Assembly: GCF_900103275.1 (NCBI RefSeq)
Contig: NZ_FNGP01000002.1
Span: forward strand, 1 to 64,000
Length of the DNA: 64,000 nt
Source: Tessaracoccus oleiagri
Lineage (GTDB): Bacteria > Actinomycetota > Actinomycetes > Propionibacteriales > Propionibacteriaceae
Reading direction: 5' to 3'
Shown piece by piece: positions 26,131 to 35,338 of the stretch (its first letter is position 1; every line of letters starts with the position of its first letter). The notes under the pieces are model-generated. The model had not been told where the DNA came from. It did not search any database and saw only the letters and a list, made by a program, of their open reading frames with translations. The position numbers and the translations under genes are program-made.

Positions 26131-26648
26131 GGGAACAGGCGGCTGCGGTAGCCGTTGGCGCGCGGGCAGATGTGCCCCTCGGGCCCCAGCGGCTGGGCGC
26201 AGACCGGGCAGGTGGGGCGCCCCGAGGCGACGACGGCCTCCGCCCGGGCGGCGAACTCGCGGGCTTTGGACGGTGTCAGCCAGATCTGCACCAGGGTGGT
26301 GTCGGTCTCGAAGTCCGACTCCTCCAGCGGGAAGAGCTCGATCTGCGCGGCCATCCGCCCGGCGTCCCAGGCGAGCCCGATGGCGCCCGCGCGGAAGTCC
26401 ACCGAGAGCGGGGCGTCGAGCGGGCCCATGTCACGGGGCTCGTGCGCGTCGGGGATCGGCTCGCCGAGCGCGGCGAGTTGGTCGAGGATCTCCGTCAGCC
26501 GGCGGCCCAGCAGTTGCGCCTGCTCCTTCTCGACGGCGACGGCCGCGATGGAATGGCCCTGCGCCACCTGGATCAGGAACAGTCGGCGGCCGGGCTCGCC
26601 CACCGTCCCGACGACGCAGCGGTCGGGGTGCCGGAACTCCTTCAGCAT
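26127..26648 (-). CDS. DUF3090-family protein with C-terminal zinc-ribbon-like motif
   Basis: The 173-residue cytoplasmic protein matches DUF3090 (TIGR03847). It has a beta-rich body with CVVGTVGEPGRRLFLIQV at the start and ends with CPVCAQPLGPEGHICPRANGYR, a likely zinc site formed by three Cys and a His. The function is unknown. It lies between the SCO1664-family gene (4-base overlap) and the histidine phosphatase gene, a trio conserved next to mshC. Confidence 0.85.
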   Translation of the reverse strand: MLKEFRHPDRCVVGTVGEPGRRLFLIQVAQGHSIAAVAVEKEQAQLLGRRLTEILDQLAALGEPIPDAHEPRDMGPLDAPLSVDFRAGAIGLAWDAGRMAAQIELFPLEESDFETDTTLVQIWLTPSKAREFAARAEAVVASGRPTCPVCAQPLGPEGHICPRANGYRSRLFP

Positions 26649-26653
26649 GGGGC

Positions 26654-27289
26654 CTAGCCTACGCCGCCACCGACCGTGGCCCCGTGACTCGGCACGAAGG
26701 CGCGGCGGGCGTCGACGCCGCCACCGACGAGCCTGACCACCGGTTTCGCGCCGGAGAAGTCGATGACGCTGAGGGAGCCGGGCGGGACGTCGAGCCGCTG
26801 GAACTCGTCGAAGGGGATCGCGAGCGCGTCGGCGAGGATCGCCTTGATCGGGTCGCCGTGGCTGAACACGACGGCCGGCTCCCCGGAGTGCCGACCGACG
26901 ATCTCCCGCACTGCACCCACTGTTCGGTCGCGCATCGTCAGCATGGTCTCGCCGCCGGGGAACTCGACGAGCGACGGCTGTGCCTGCACCTGCTCCCAGA
27001 GCCCCTCCTTGGCGAGGTCGGCCAGTTTGCCGCCGGTCCAGTGCCCGTAGTCGCACTCGCTGAGGCCGTCCACCACCACGGCGGAGGGGAAGCCGGCCAG
27101 CTCTGCCGTCTGCCGGCAGCGGGCGATCGGCGACGTGTAGGCGTGCGACACGTCCACGAGGACCTCCGCCAGCCCCGCCGCCTGGGCGCGACCGTGCTCG
27201 TCGAGATCGACGCCGTCCGCGCGGCCGGCGAGGATTCCCTCGGCGTTGGCGGTGGAGCGACCGTGCCGGACGAGGATCACTATCGACAT
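26654..27289 (-). CDS. MSMEG_4193-family histidine phosphatase
   Basis: The 211-residue protein is in the histidine phosphatase (phosphoglycerate mutase-like) superfamily. The catalytic RHG lies at 8-10 (VRHGRSTAN), the proton-donor region is LSECDYGHWTGG, and the second catalytic His is in VFSHGDPIKAI. The family (TIGR03848) is restricted to Actinobacteria, and its substrate is not known. It heads the mshC-linked trio and diverges from uppP. Confidence 0.9.
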   Translation of the reverse strand: MSIVILVRHGRSTANAEGILAGRADGVDLDEHGRAQAAGLAEVLVDVSHAYTSPIARCRQTAELAGFPSAVVVDGLSECDYGHWTGGKLADLAKEGLWEQVQAQPSLVEFPGGETMLTMRDRTVGAVREIVGRHSGEPAVVFSHGDPIKAILADALAIPFDEFQRLDVPPGSLSVIDFSGAKPVVRLVGGGVDARRAFVPSHGATVGGGVG

Positions 27290-27349
27290 GTGCCCAACGT
27301 ACCCGCATGGGCGTAGGGTGAGTCCGGTTTGGTTCCGGAGGGAGTTCGT

Positions 27350-28174
27350 ATGGGTTGGCTGGACGCGATCATCCTGGGTGTGGTTCAGGGACTCACGGAG
27401 TTCCTGCCCATCTCCTCGAGTGCCCACGTCTCCATCGTGGGCCAGCTGTTCTTCGAGGGGCGGGACCCGGGGGCCGCGTTCACGGCCGTGACGCAACTCG
27501 GCACCGAGACGGCCGTCCTCGTCTACTTCTGGAAGGACATCACCCGGATCATCAAGCGCTGGTGCCTCGCGCTGGTGGGCAAGCACCCCAAGGACGATCC
27601 CGACGTGCGGCTCGGCTGGCTGGTGATCGTCGGCTCGATCCCCATCGTCGTGCTGGGGCTGCTCTTCCAGGACGCTATCGACACGTCGCTGCGGAACCTC
27701 TGGGTGACCGTCGCGATGCTCGCCGGAGTGGCGATCATCCTCGCGATCGCCGACCACGTCGGCAACCGCAACCGGGGACAGCTCGAGGACCTCACGTGGA
27801 AGCATGGCATCCTGCTCGGCTTCTTCCAGGCGGCAGCACTGATCCCCGGCGTCTCCCGCTCCGGAGCGACGATCTCCGGCGGCCTCTTCCTGGGCTACGA
27901 CCGCCCCACCGCCACCCGCTACGCCTTCCTGCTCGCGGTGCCTGCCGTCTTCGGCTCCGGCCTGTACAAGCTCAAGGACATCGGCGCCGACGAGAGCGCC
28001 GCGTGGGGCCCGACGATCGTCGCCACCCTGATCTCGTTCTTCGTCGGCTATGCCGTGATCGCCTGGCTGCTGCGCTACATCTCCACCCACAACTTCCGGC
28101 TGTTCGTCGTCTACCGACTCGCCACAGCGGCGCTCGTCGCGGTGCTCATCCTGACCGGCGTGCTGACTGCCTAA
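27350..28174 (+). CDS. uppP: undecaprenyl-diphosphatase
   Basis: UppP is a membrane enzyme that recycles undecaprenyl diphosphate, the lipid carrier of cell-wall synthesis, and lowers bacitracin sensitivity. The product has 274 residues with about eight membrane segments and the family motifs QGLTEFLPISSSAH near the N-terminus and PGVSRSGATIS near 170-180, which carry the catalytic Glu, Ser, Arg and His. GGAGGG precedes the ATG at 27350 by six bases, favouring this start over a GTG at 27329. Confidence 0.96.
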   Translation: MGWLDAIILGVVQGLTEFLPISSSAHVSIVGQLFFEGRDPGAAFTAVTQLGTETAVLVYFWKDITRIIKRWCLALVGKHPKDDPDVRLGWLVIVGSIPIVVLGLLFQDAIDTSLRNLWVTVAMLAGVAIILAIADHVGNRNRGQLEDLTWKHGILLGFFQAAALIPGVSRSGATISGGLFLGYDRPTATRYAFLLAVPAVFGSGLYKLKDIGADESAAWGPTIVATLISFFVGYAVIAWLLRYISTHNFRLFVVYRLATAALVAVLILTGVLTA

Positions 28175-28184
28175 GCTGGCAGGC

Positions 28185-29162
28185 ATGGAATCGCGCGCTC
28201 TGGGATCGTCGGGTCTGCACGTCTCCCCCATCGGACTGGGGACGATGGCGTGGGGACGCGACGTCGAGGCCGCGACAGCACGTCGGTTGCTCGAGTCGTT
28301 CGTCGCCGGCGGCGGCAACCTCGTCGACACCGCACCCGCCTACAGCGCAGGGGCCGCGGAGAAGATCATCGGTAGCGCCATCGCGCGTGGGCTGCCCCGT
28401 GACGAACTGGTCATCGCGACGAAGGCCGGTTTCGTGGTCCGCGACGGGCGACGGGTCATCGACACCTCGCGTGGGGCGCTGCTCGATGACCTCGAGGGAT
28501 CGCTCAGGCGGCTGAACACCAACTACATCGACCTGTGGCAGATCCACGCCTGGGGCGAGGCCCCGCTCGAGGAGACCCTTGCAGCGGCGGACTCCGCCGT
28601 CCAGCGAGGGCTGGTCCGCTACGTCGGCGTCTCCAACTTCGTCGGCTGGCAGACCGCCACCGCCGCCACTTGGCAGGAGGCGCTCCCCGGTCGCGTCCAC
28701 CTCTCGTCCGTGCAGGTCGAGTACTCGCTGCTTGCCCGTCGGGCCGAGGTGGAGGTTGTCGGGGCCGCGAAGTACCACGGCCTCGGGATCCTTGCGTGGA
28801 GCTCGCTGGGCCGCGGTGCGCTCACCGGCAAGTACCGGTTCGGCAAGATGCCCACGGACTCCCGAGCCGCGTCGCCCCACTTCTCCTGGTTCTTGGAGCC
28901 GTACCTCCAGCCCAGGTCGGCCGCGATCGTCGACGCGGTGGCGCACGCCGCCCAGGGACTCGGCCTGACACCGACGCAGGTGGCGCTGCTGTGGGCCCGC
29001 GACGCGCCCCAGGTGGCATCCGCGCTGGTGGGCCCCCGCACGCTCGACCAGCTGGACGAGATCTTGGAGGTCGACGGGAAGCGGCTGGTGGCGCCGATCG
29101 TCTCGGCGCTCGACGACATCTCGGGCGGCCAGAACGCGCTCCGTTCGGCCACGAAGTCGTAG
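28185..29162 (+). CDS. aldo/keto reductase
   Basis: The 325-residue NADPH-dependent oxidoreductase has a TIM barrel. The start (SRALGSSGLHVSPIGLGTMAWG), GGNLVDTAPAYSAG (catalytic Asp and Tyr) and IDLWQIHAWGE (catalytic His) fit the family, and VGVSNF and the C-terminal cofactor segment are also present. The physiological substrate is unknown. It begins ten bases after uppP. Confidence 0.92.
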   Translation: MESRALGSSGLHVSPIGLGTMAWGRDVEAATARRLLESFVAGGGNLVDTAPAYSAGAAEKIIGSAIARGLPRDELVIATKAGFVVRDGRRVIDTSRGALLDDLEGSLRRLNTNYIDLWQIHAWGEAPLEETLAAADSAVQRGLVRYVGVSNFVGWQTATAATWQEALPGRVHLSSVQVEYSLLARRAEVEVVGAAKYHGLGILAWSSLGRGALTGKYRFGKMPTDSRAASPHFSWFLEPYLQPRSAAIVDAVAHAAQGLGLTPTQVALLWARDAPQVASALVGPRTLDQLDEILEVDGKRLVAPIVSALDDISGGQNALRSATKS

Positions 29163-29197
29163 TCAAGTGGTGGTCGGATAGTCGCCTCCGGCTCGGT

Positions 29198-29227
29198 TTG
29201 TCACCCCGTGAAGAGTCCTGCTACAGT
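29198..29227 (+). promoter_or_regulatory. tRNA-Leu promoter
   Basis: TTGTCA, an 18-base spacer and TACAGT form a promoter-like element whose start point would be about 28 bases upstream of the tRNA. Confidence 0.6.
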
Positions 29228-29260
29228 TTCTTGTCGCGCCCCAATGGGGCCGCAACCCTT

Positions 29261-29345
29261 GTCCGGGTGGCGGAATAGGTAGACGCGCTAGCTTGAGGTG
29301 CTAGTGGCCGTATAGGCTGTGGAGGTTCAAGTCCTCTCTCGGACA
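29261..29345 (+). tRNA. tRNA-Leu (GAG)
   Basis: An 85-nt cloverleaf with the long variable arm of class II tRNAs is present. The acceptor arms GTCCGGG and CTCGGAC pair with one wobble. The anticodon stem CTAGC/GCTAG encloses TTGAGGT, giving anticodon GAG for CUC and CUU leucine codons. The T arm carries GGTTCAAGTCC. CCA is not encoded. Confidence 0.96.
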
Positions 29346-29357
29346 CGACAGGGATAA

Positions 29358-29406
29358 CCCCAGACAGACTGTGCAACCGCAGCTGGCTGGGGATTTCTTT
29401 TTTTCT
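29358..29406 (+). terminator. terminator after tRNA-Leu
   Basis: CCCCAG and CTGGGG arms close a hairpin of about 35 bases that is followed by ATTTCTTTTTTTCT, a strong uridine tract. Confidence 0.85.
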
Positions 29407-29504
29407 GGCTTCACACGCCCAGGATCGTGGCCAACGCCCGGTGAAGCCGCTCGTCGTCGAGCGCACAGTTCCCGCTCAGCTCGACCTCTGGTCGAAGGTG
29501 ACGG

Positions 29505-30917
29505 TCATGCCGGTCGAGGTACACCCAGCACTAGCGAATCCTTGTGGCGCCATGGGTCGTCGGCTGGCGGCTTCCACGGATCCGGCTCGGGGCAGACTGG
29601 TGCCTCATCCGGTGGTGGGGCCGTCATTTCTTGAAGCGTGAAGCGGCGGTGTTGTCGTGGCCGCCGGACGGGGTCGACGTGCCGGGGCGGAACGAACAGC
29701 GGTCTGCCGGTGGCCTCGTCGATCCGGATCTCCCACTGCCACTCCGGTGCCCGTTCCGGATCTGGCTCCACCAGCCGGTGGTGGTGCGGGCACAAAAGCA
29801 CGAGATTGTGCATCGACGTGTCGCCGCCGGCCCACCACGGCCGGATGTGGTGCGCCTCACACGCCGCCGGGCGGGCCGTGCAGTGCGGGAACACGCAACC
29901 CTGATCGCGGTGGGTCAGCGCCGTCCGTAGTCCCTTGGGGACGAGCCGGTACTCGCGCCCGACATCCAACGGCTGGGAGTCGGAGCCGAGCACCAGCGGA
30001 ATCAGGCCGGCGTCGCACGCCATCCGACGCGCCTCCCCCGCCGAGATGGTCTCGCCGCCGAACCCGAACACCCCCGCGGCGCCGAGTCCGTCGGTGAGCA
30101 GCGACAGCGGCATCGTGACCTGCACGTGCGGCCGGTCCCCGCCCTGCGCGGGGACGTCGCCGGAGGCGGCCGCGATGTTGGCGAGCCGCAGCAGCGCATC
30201 CGCCCGGCGGGCCTCCGGGCTCGGCACCTCACCTTCATCCATATAGGACGAGGCGGGTGGCATCAGGGCGTCGAGCTGGGCCTGCAGCAACGCGGCGTCG
30301 GCCGTCGGCAGTTGGCCCGACAGCCGCATCGAGCCGTGATGGTCGGGGGTGAGCCGGACCGCACGGCCGGCCTTGGCGAGCCTCTCCTCGCGCTGCAACC
30401 GCGCAGCCTCGAGGTCCTCAGCCCCGTCAGGGTCCAAAAGCTCCCACATCCGCAGCGCCGCCATGCGGAGCTCGGCCGGGCCCAGCTCGTCGCAGTAGCC
30501 GAGCAGTTGCCGCTGACACGCCTCCAGCTCCGCCCTGCCCAGCGCGACCGGAAGCCGCTTCAGCCCGGCGATGATGGCCTGCGCCTGGGCGACCGAAATC
30601 GAGCCCTCGGTGAGTGCTTCGGCGAGCACCCAGAACCGGTCCGCCAGATCCGCGCCCAGCCGCAGCACCCCCGCCGCCTGACCCGACGTTGTCCGCGGCG
30701 AGTTCCGCACCTGGTCCATCGCAGCCGCCGCCCCCGCCAACTGCGCCTCGCCGACCAACTGCAGCCGTAGGCCGGCGAGTCTGGCCTCCTCGATCTCCAA
30801 CTGCGCGAGCACGGCCTTCACTTGAGCGGCGTCGTCGTCGCTCGTGATCCTGAGCGCGCGCAGATCCACGAGCGCGGCGTCGATCGCGCCCCTCAGATTC
30901 CGCAGTGAATCGCTCAT
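29505..30917 (-). CDS. DUF222 / HNH endonuclease domain protein (13E12-like)
   Basis: The 470-residue protein has an N-terminal, mostly helical DUF222 region (about 1-330) and a C-terminal HNH nuclease domain around 365-415 with CVFPHCTARPAACEAHHI, GGDTSMHNLVLLCPHHH: the two CxxC-like zinc ligands and the catalytic His pair. Such genes are multicopy in many Actinobacteria (the 13E12 repeat family of mycobacteria) and are suspected mobile or intron-derived elements, but no terminal repeats or target duplication could be seen here. It ends about 100 bases from the tRNA-Leu terminator. Confidence 0.85.
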   Translation of the reverse strand: MSDSLRNLRGAIDAALVDLRALRITSDDDAAQVKAVLAQLEIEEARLAGLRLQLVGEAQLAGAAAAMDQVRNSPRTTSGQAAGVLRLGADLADRFWVLAEALTEGSISVAQAQAIIAGLKRLPVALGRAELEACQRQLLGYCDELGPAELRMAALRMWELLDPDGAEDLEAARLQREERLAKAGRAVRLTPDHHGSMRLSGQLPTADAALLQAQLDALMPPASSYMDEGEVPSPEARRADALLRLANIAAASGDVPAQGGDRPHVQVTMPLSLLTDGLGAAGVFGFGGETISAGEARRMACDAGLIPLVLGSDSQPLDVGREYRLVPKGLRTALTHRDQGCVFPHCTARPAACEAHHIRPWWAGGDTSMHNLVLLCPHHHRLVEPDPERAPEWQWEIRIDEATGRPLFVPPRHVDPVRRPRQHRRFTLQEMTAPPPDEAPVCPEPDPWKPPADDPWRHKDSLVLGVPRPA

Positions 30918-30990
30918 GTGAACTATTCAACCAGCCACCACTGACAAAACCTGACGACCGGGGACCCAGGCGGGAATTTTCGGGGCGGCT

Positions 30991-31332
30991 CTAGGACGTC
31001 GACGGCCCGAGGCGGTGAGACGAGGTATCGCCGTCGGCGGGCTCCTTCAGTTCGACGAAGATCGTATGGGTGGCGGTGCTGCCGATGTTGGTGCCCGCGT
31101 GCTGCTGGGCGTCCAACCACCTTGCTTCGAAGGCCGGCAGCGCGACATCCACCTCCCGGTCTCCCGACCGGAGCCGTCGCCGGAATGAGCTCAGCGTCAC
31201 CATCACGCTGTCGGGGTGCGAATGGGGCTGCGTGGAATCGCCCGGCTCGTCCAAGTACTCCAGTACCCGGACCCGCTCGTTCTCGAAAAGCAGCCTATAG
31301 AGGCTGGGATTGGTGGCGATGGGGTCGTTCAT
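30991..31332 (-). CDS. cupin-domain protein
   Basis: The 113-residue protein has a single small beta barrel. RVRVLEYLDEPGDSTQPHSHPDSVMVTL contains the first cupin motif with its His ligands (HSHPD), and HAGTNIGSTATHTIFVELK the second. It probably binds a metal; the reaction is unknown. It stands alone between the HNH gene and the response regulator gene, without obvious links. Confidence 0.75.
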   Translation of the reverse strand: MNDPIATNPSLYRLLFENERVRVLEYLDEPGDSTQPHSHPDSVMVTLSSFRRRLRSGDREVDVALPAFEARWLDAQQHAGTNIGSTATHTIFVELKEPADGDTSSHRLGPSTS

Positions 31333-31421
31333 GACGTTCCTCGATTCTTGGGGGCGAACGCCCTACAACGAATCACTGTGCGACGGCTCACTCGCTCCCG
31401 CATGAAGTTCCGCGGATCCGG

Positions 31422-32042
31422 TCAGCGGATGAGTCCCGTCATTCGGGCTCGCGAGACGGCAGCGGTCCGGTTGTCGACCCCGAGCTTGCCGTAGACGTGC
31501 ACGAGGTGGGTCTTCACCGTCGCCTCGGACACGAAGAGCCGCTGCGCGATCTGGCGATTGGTGAGGCCCTCCGCGGCCAGCTGCAGCACTTCGAGTTCCC
31601 GGGAGGTCAGTTCCGTCGTCGGACGCTGCAACCTTCGCATCAGCCTGGATGCGACCAGCGGGGCCAAGACTGTATCGCCGGCGGCCGTGCGTCGGATGGC
31701 GTCGGCCAGCTGCTCCGGCTCCGCATCTTTCAGCAGGTAGCCGGAGGCACCCGCCTCGATGGCACGAAGGATGTCGCCCTCGGTGTCGTAGGTGGTGAGG
31801 ACGAGCACCCGAGTGGCGCTCCCGAGCCCGATGATGCGACGGGTAGCCTCGGCCCCATCGTCAGCGCCGAGTTGGAGGTCCATCAGCACCACGTCGGGCG
31901 CGATGCGTCGCACGAGTTCCAAGGCCTCCTCGGTCGAGCCCGCCTCCCCCACGACGGCGAACTCACCGGCCGTCTCGAGAAGGGCCCGGAGTCCGGCTCT
32001 CACGACCGGATGGTCGTCCACCAGCACGACGGAGACGCTCAT
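31422..32042 (-). CDS. NarL/LuxR-family response regulator
   Basis: The 206-residue two-component regulator has a receiver domain (1-120) with the acidic pair DD at 9-10 and the phosphorylation site Asp55 in VVLMDLQLG. The C-terminal LuxR helix-turn-helix (about 140-200) contains TSRELEVLQLAAEGLTNRQI and SEATVKTHLVHVYGKLGV. It overlaps the upstream kinase gene by four bases, so kinase and regulator form a pair. Its targets probably include the transporter operon it belongs to. Confidence 0.95.
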   Translation of the reverse strand: MSVSVVLVDDHPVVRAGLRALLETAGEFAVVGEAGSTEEALELVRRIAPDVVLMDLQLGADDGAEATRRIIGLGSATRVLVLTTYDTEGDILRAIEAGASGYLLKDAEPEQLADAIRRTAAGDTVLAPLVASRLMRRLQRPTTELTSRELEVLQLAAEGLTNRQIAQRLFVSEATVKTHLVHVYGKLGVDNRTAAVSRARMTGLIR

Positions 32043-33241
32043 CGGACCGGCCCCAGGGGGAGGGCCGCCCCGACCGCCGTGCCGGCACCGGGCGTCGACT
32101 CGATCGTCAGCCGACCACCGAGATCCGCCAATCGCTCCGACATGGCCCGCAGCCCGAACCCCGAACCTTCGGGCTCCTGGGAGGGCGCGTCGACGTCGAA
32201 ACCGATCCCGTCGTCGACCACATCGAGGAGCACCTCGTCGTCGGTCCAGGTGAGCGTCAGCGTCACCCGTGCGGCTTTCGAGTGCGCGCGGACGTTCGCG
32301 AGCGCCCCCTGGGCCAGTCGCAGGAGGGCGACTTCGATGGCAGTGGGGGCCGGCCGGGCATCCCCTTCGACGCGGAAGTCAGTCTTGACGCCCGTCTGTT
32401 CCGCGAGCCGCTCCAACTGCCTCTCCAGCACCGTCGGGAGCGACGACCGGACCAGTGAGGCGGGGGCCAACGCGGCCACGACATCACGGGCGTCGGCGAG
32501 ATTCTCTGCCGCGGTGTCGCTGATCTGGGAGAAGAGCCTCCGGGTCCCCGCGTCGTCGGACCGTGCCTGCCCGGCCCGCGAGAGGAGCAGGATCGAGGAG
32601 AACCCCTGTGCGACGGTGTCGTGGATGTCACGCGCGAGCCGCGCCCGCTCCCCCAACGCCCCAGCTTCCCGTTGGGCGGCGGCCAGCTCGGCCTGCATCG
32701 CCACCAGGTCCTCCTGGCTGCGGGTCAGCTGCTCCACCAACTCGCCCCGACGTCGCGACTCCTCGAGGATCTGTTGGTAGCCCAAGCCGATGCCCACCGC
32801 CACGAGCGCCCCCACGGCCGGCCCCACGATCTCCGCCACGGTGTTGCCTCCCGGGGTGCCGGTCTGGCTCACCACCACCCCGGCGGTCATGACGGTCACC
32901 GTCACCAAGGCCCACGTCAGCGGCAGGACCTTCATCGCGAGCAGGAAGAGCGGGAACGCCAGCCATGAGAACTCGGCCGACACGAGCGTCAGCACAAGCC
33001 AGCACATGACCAGCACCCCGAACCACACTCGGGCCCGGAGCCCGGTGGCCGGCGGCGCCAGCCACACCCCGGCCGCGTACCAGACGACCGTCACCCCGAT
33101 CGCGAGCAGGGCGTGCCACGGCAGCCGGTCCTCGCCCGCGAGACGGAACACCGCGATCCCCAGCAGCAGGGCGAACAGCAGGTGCTGCCCGAGCCGCAGG
33201 CTGCGGAGCGCGGCGGAGTCCGCCTGTTCGATGGTGCGCAC
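32039..33241 (-). CDS. sensor histidine kinase (HisKA_3 type)
   Basis: The 400-residue membrane kinase has several transmembrane helices in the first 155 residues (about 20-35, 45-62, 75-90, 95-125, 135-155), then a coiled coil and a HisKA_3 dimerisation domain with the phospho-accepting His207 (RLARDIHDTVAQGF). The HATPase domain ends with VVDDGIGFDV and GFGLRAMSERLADLGG. There is no large extracellular sensor domain, so it may sense a membrane event, as cell-envelope stress kinases do. It starts with GTG ten bases after the MMPL gene. Confidence 0.93.
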   Translation of the reverse strand: MRTIEQADSAALRSLRLGQHLLFALLLGIAVFRLAGEDRLPWHALLAIGVTVVWYAAGVWLAPPATGLRARVWFGVLVMCWLVLTLVSAEFSWLAFPLFLLAMKVLPLTWALVTVTVMTAGVVVSQTGTPGGNTVAEIVGPAVGALVAVGIGLGYQQILEESRRRGELVEQLTRSQEDLVAMQAELAAAQREAGALGERARLARDIHDTVAQGFSSILLLSRAGQARSDDAGTRRLFSQISDTAAENLADARDVVAALAPASLVRSSLPTVLERQLERLAEQTGVKTDFRVEGDARPAPTAIEVALLRLAQGALANVRAHSKAARVTLTLTWTDDEVLLDVVDDGIGFDVDAPSQEPEGSGFGLRAMSERLADLGGRLTIESTPGAGTAVGAALPLGPVR

Positions 33242-33250
33242 GGTGCCAGC

Positions 33251-35338
33251 CTATTCCCGGGCGGCCGGTGCGGCGGCGGCCAGGGCGTCCTGCGTGGTGG
33301 GCGGCACGCGCCTGAGCGAGCCCGGCCACCACATGGCGTCGCCCACCAGTGCGAAGACGGCGGGCACCACCACGGTCCTGACGAGGAGCGTGTCGAGGAG
33401 CACGCCCAGTCCGACGATCACACCCAGCTGCCCGAGCGTGACCAGTGGCAGGACGCCCAGTGCGGCGAACACTGCCGCGAGGACCACTCCGGCGCTCGTG
33501 ATCACGACACCGGTGGCGCCGACGGCCCGCACCATGCCGTCCACGGTCCCATGCACCCGCGCCTCCTGCCGCGCCCGGTGGACGAGGAAGATCGTGTAGT
33601 CGATCCCGAGGGCCACGAGGAAGAGGAAGCCCAGCAGCGGCACGAGCAGATCCAATGCCGGGAAGCCGAACCATTCCCGCCCCAGCCATGCCCCGGCGCC
33701 GATGGCCGCCACCGCGCTCAGCGCGTTGACCAACAGCAGCACGACCGGCGCGACCACCGACCGCACCAGGGCGGCCAGCACCACGAGGCTGACCAGGAGG
33801 ACGAGCGGCACGACCGTGAACAGGTCGCCCCTGGCCGCCTCGGCGGCGTCCAGGTCCTCTGCCATCGGGCCACCGACCAGCGTCTCCGGCGACACGTCGC
33901 GGACGGCCGCTCGGACCGTCGCCACCAGTTCACCGGCGCGCTCGGTACCCGGGGCGGCCTCCAACACGGCGCTCACCCGCTGCCAGGAGTCGGACGCCTC
34001 CCCCACCGGATGGACGCGCAGCACACCGTCGACCCCTTCCACCGCCGCCAAGACCTTGCCGGTCTCCGCTGCGGGGACCACGAGTGACAGTGGCGCCGAC
34101 TCCCCGGGCGGGAAGTGCTCCGACAGCACCGCGAGTCCGGCTCCCGATTCCGAGGGGACGCGGAACTGCTCGTCCTGCGCCAAGCCGACCCGCGTCCCCA
34201 CCAGCCCCCCGGTGGCCAGGAAGCCGAGCACCAGGAGACTCACGACGAGCACGGACACGGGCCGCCGCGCGACCGAGCGCGCCACCGCATGCCACGGGCC
34301 GGAGGTGGCCCCTCCCGCCCCGTCCCCGACGCGCGGCACGAACGGCCAGAAGACCCCCCGCCCGCCAAGCGCCAACGCGGCAGGCAGGGCCAGCGTCACG
34401 AACGCCAGCGCGATGAGCAGCCCCGCCGCCGACGTGACGCTCAGCCCTCGGCTCGCGGGCTGTTCCGCCAGCAGCAGCGACAGCAGCGCCACGACCACGG
34501 TCAGGTTGCTGGCGAGGATCGCCGGCATGCTGCCGCGCCACGCCCGGCTCAGGGCGACGCGGTGGTCGGCCTCGCGTCGCAGTTCCTCGCGGTAGCGCGA
34601 GACCATGAGGAGGGCATAGTTCGTCCCCGCGCCGAACACCAGCACGCTGACGATGCCGCCGTCCAGTTGCAGTTCCAGCGCACCCGCGACGCGGGTGCTG
34701 ACCACCGTGGCCGCCTGGTCCGCCAGCGCGACGACCGCCAGGGGGACGAGCGAGAGGATCGGCGACCGGTACGTCACCAGCAACAGGACGGCGACGATGC
34801 CGATGGTCACGACGAGAAGCGTGACGTCGGCGCCCTCGAAGGCGAGCACCGTGTCGGCGCCGAAGGCCGGACCACCGGTGACGAAGAACTCGAGCCCCTC
34901 CGGCACGGGTTCGGATCGCGCCGCCTCCCGAACGCCGGTCACCGCCTCGGCGAGCTCCTGCGAGGGCAGTTCCGCCGACATCATGATCGGGAGCATCACG
35001 GCCTCCCCGTCGCTCGAGACCGCGGGGCGTCCCGGATCCGAGCGCACTTCGAGGGCCACGCGCTCCGCCGCGCCGGAGAGGAACGCGAGGTCCGCGTCGG
35101 TCAGTCCCTCCTCCCGATGGGCGAGCAGGAGCACCGGCGCGAGATCGCTTCCGGGCAGCCCTGCGGCGATCTCGGCGGCCCGTCGCGACTCCGAACCGGC
35201 GGGGGCGGACTCGCTGGTCCGCTCGGAGGTCGCACTGCCCAGGCCGATCACGGCCAGTGATCCCACCAGCGCGACGAGGAGCACCAGCCAAGGCACACGC
35301 CCCCGGACGATGGGGAGCAGTCCGTCGCGCTGGTTCAT
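33251..35338 (-). CDS. MMPL/RND-family membrane transporter
   Basis: The 695-residue protein has two repeats of one transmembrane helix, an extracytoplasmic domain and five helices, the layout of MmpL/YdfJ transporters, which use the proton gradient to export lipids or drugs. GAGTNYALLMVSRYREEL in the first half and VALGIDYTIFLVHRARQEARV in the second carry the characteristic intramembrane Asp/Tyr positions. The start overlaps the DUF2871 gene by four bases. Substrate is unknown; the linked two-component system suggests stress-induced export. Confidence 0.92.
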   Translation of the reverse strand: MNQRDGLLPIVRGRVPWLVLLVALVGSLAVIGLGSATSERTSESAPAGSESRRAAEIAAGLPGSDLAPVLLLAHREEGLTDADLAFLSGAAERVALEVRSDPGRPAVSSDGEAVMLPIMMSAELPSQELAEAVTGVREAARSEPVPEGLEFFVTGGPAFGADTVLAFEGADVTLLVVTIGIVAVLLLVTYRSPILSLVPLAVVALADQAATVVSTRVAGALELQLDGGIVSVLVFGAGTNYALLMVSRYREELRREADHRVALSRAWRGSMPAILASNLTVVVALLSLLLAEQPASRGLSVTSAAGLLIALAFVTLALPAALALGGRGVFWPFVPRVGDGAGGATSGPWHAVARSVARRPVSVLVVSLLVLGFLATGGLVGTRVGLAQDEQFRVPSESGAGLAVLSEHFPPGESAPLSLVVPAAETGKVLAAVEGVDGVLRVHPVGEASDSWQRVSAVLEAAPGTERAGELVATVRAAVRDVSPETLVGGPMAEDLDAAEAARGDLFTVVPLVLLVSLVVLAALVRSVVAPVVLLLVNALSAVAAIGAGAWLGREWFGFPALDLLVPLLGFLFLVALGIDYTIFLVHRARQEARVHGTVDGMVRAVGATGVVITSAGVVLAAVFAALGVLPLVTLGQLGVIVGLGVLLDTLLVRTVVVPAVFALVGDAMWWPGSLRRVPPTTQDALAAAAPAARE

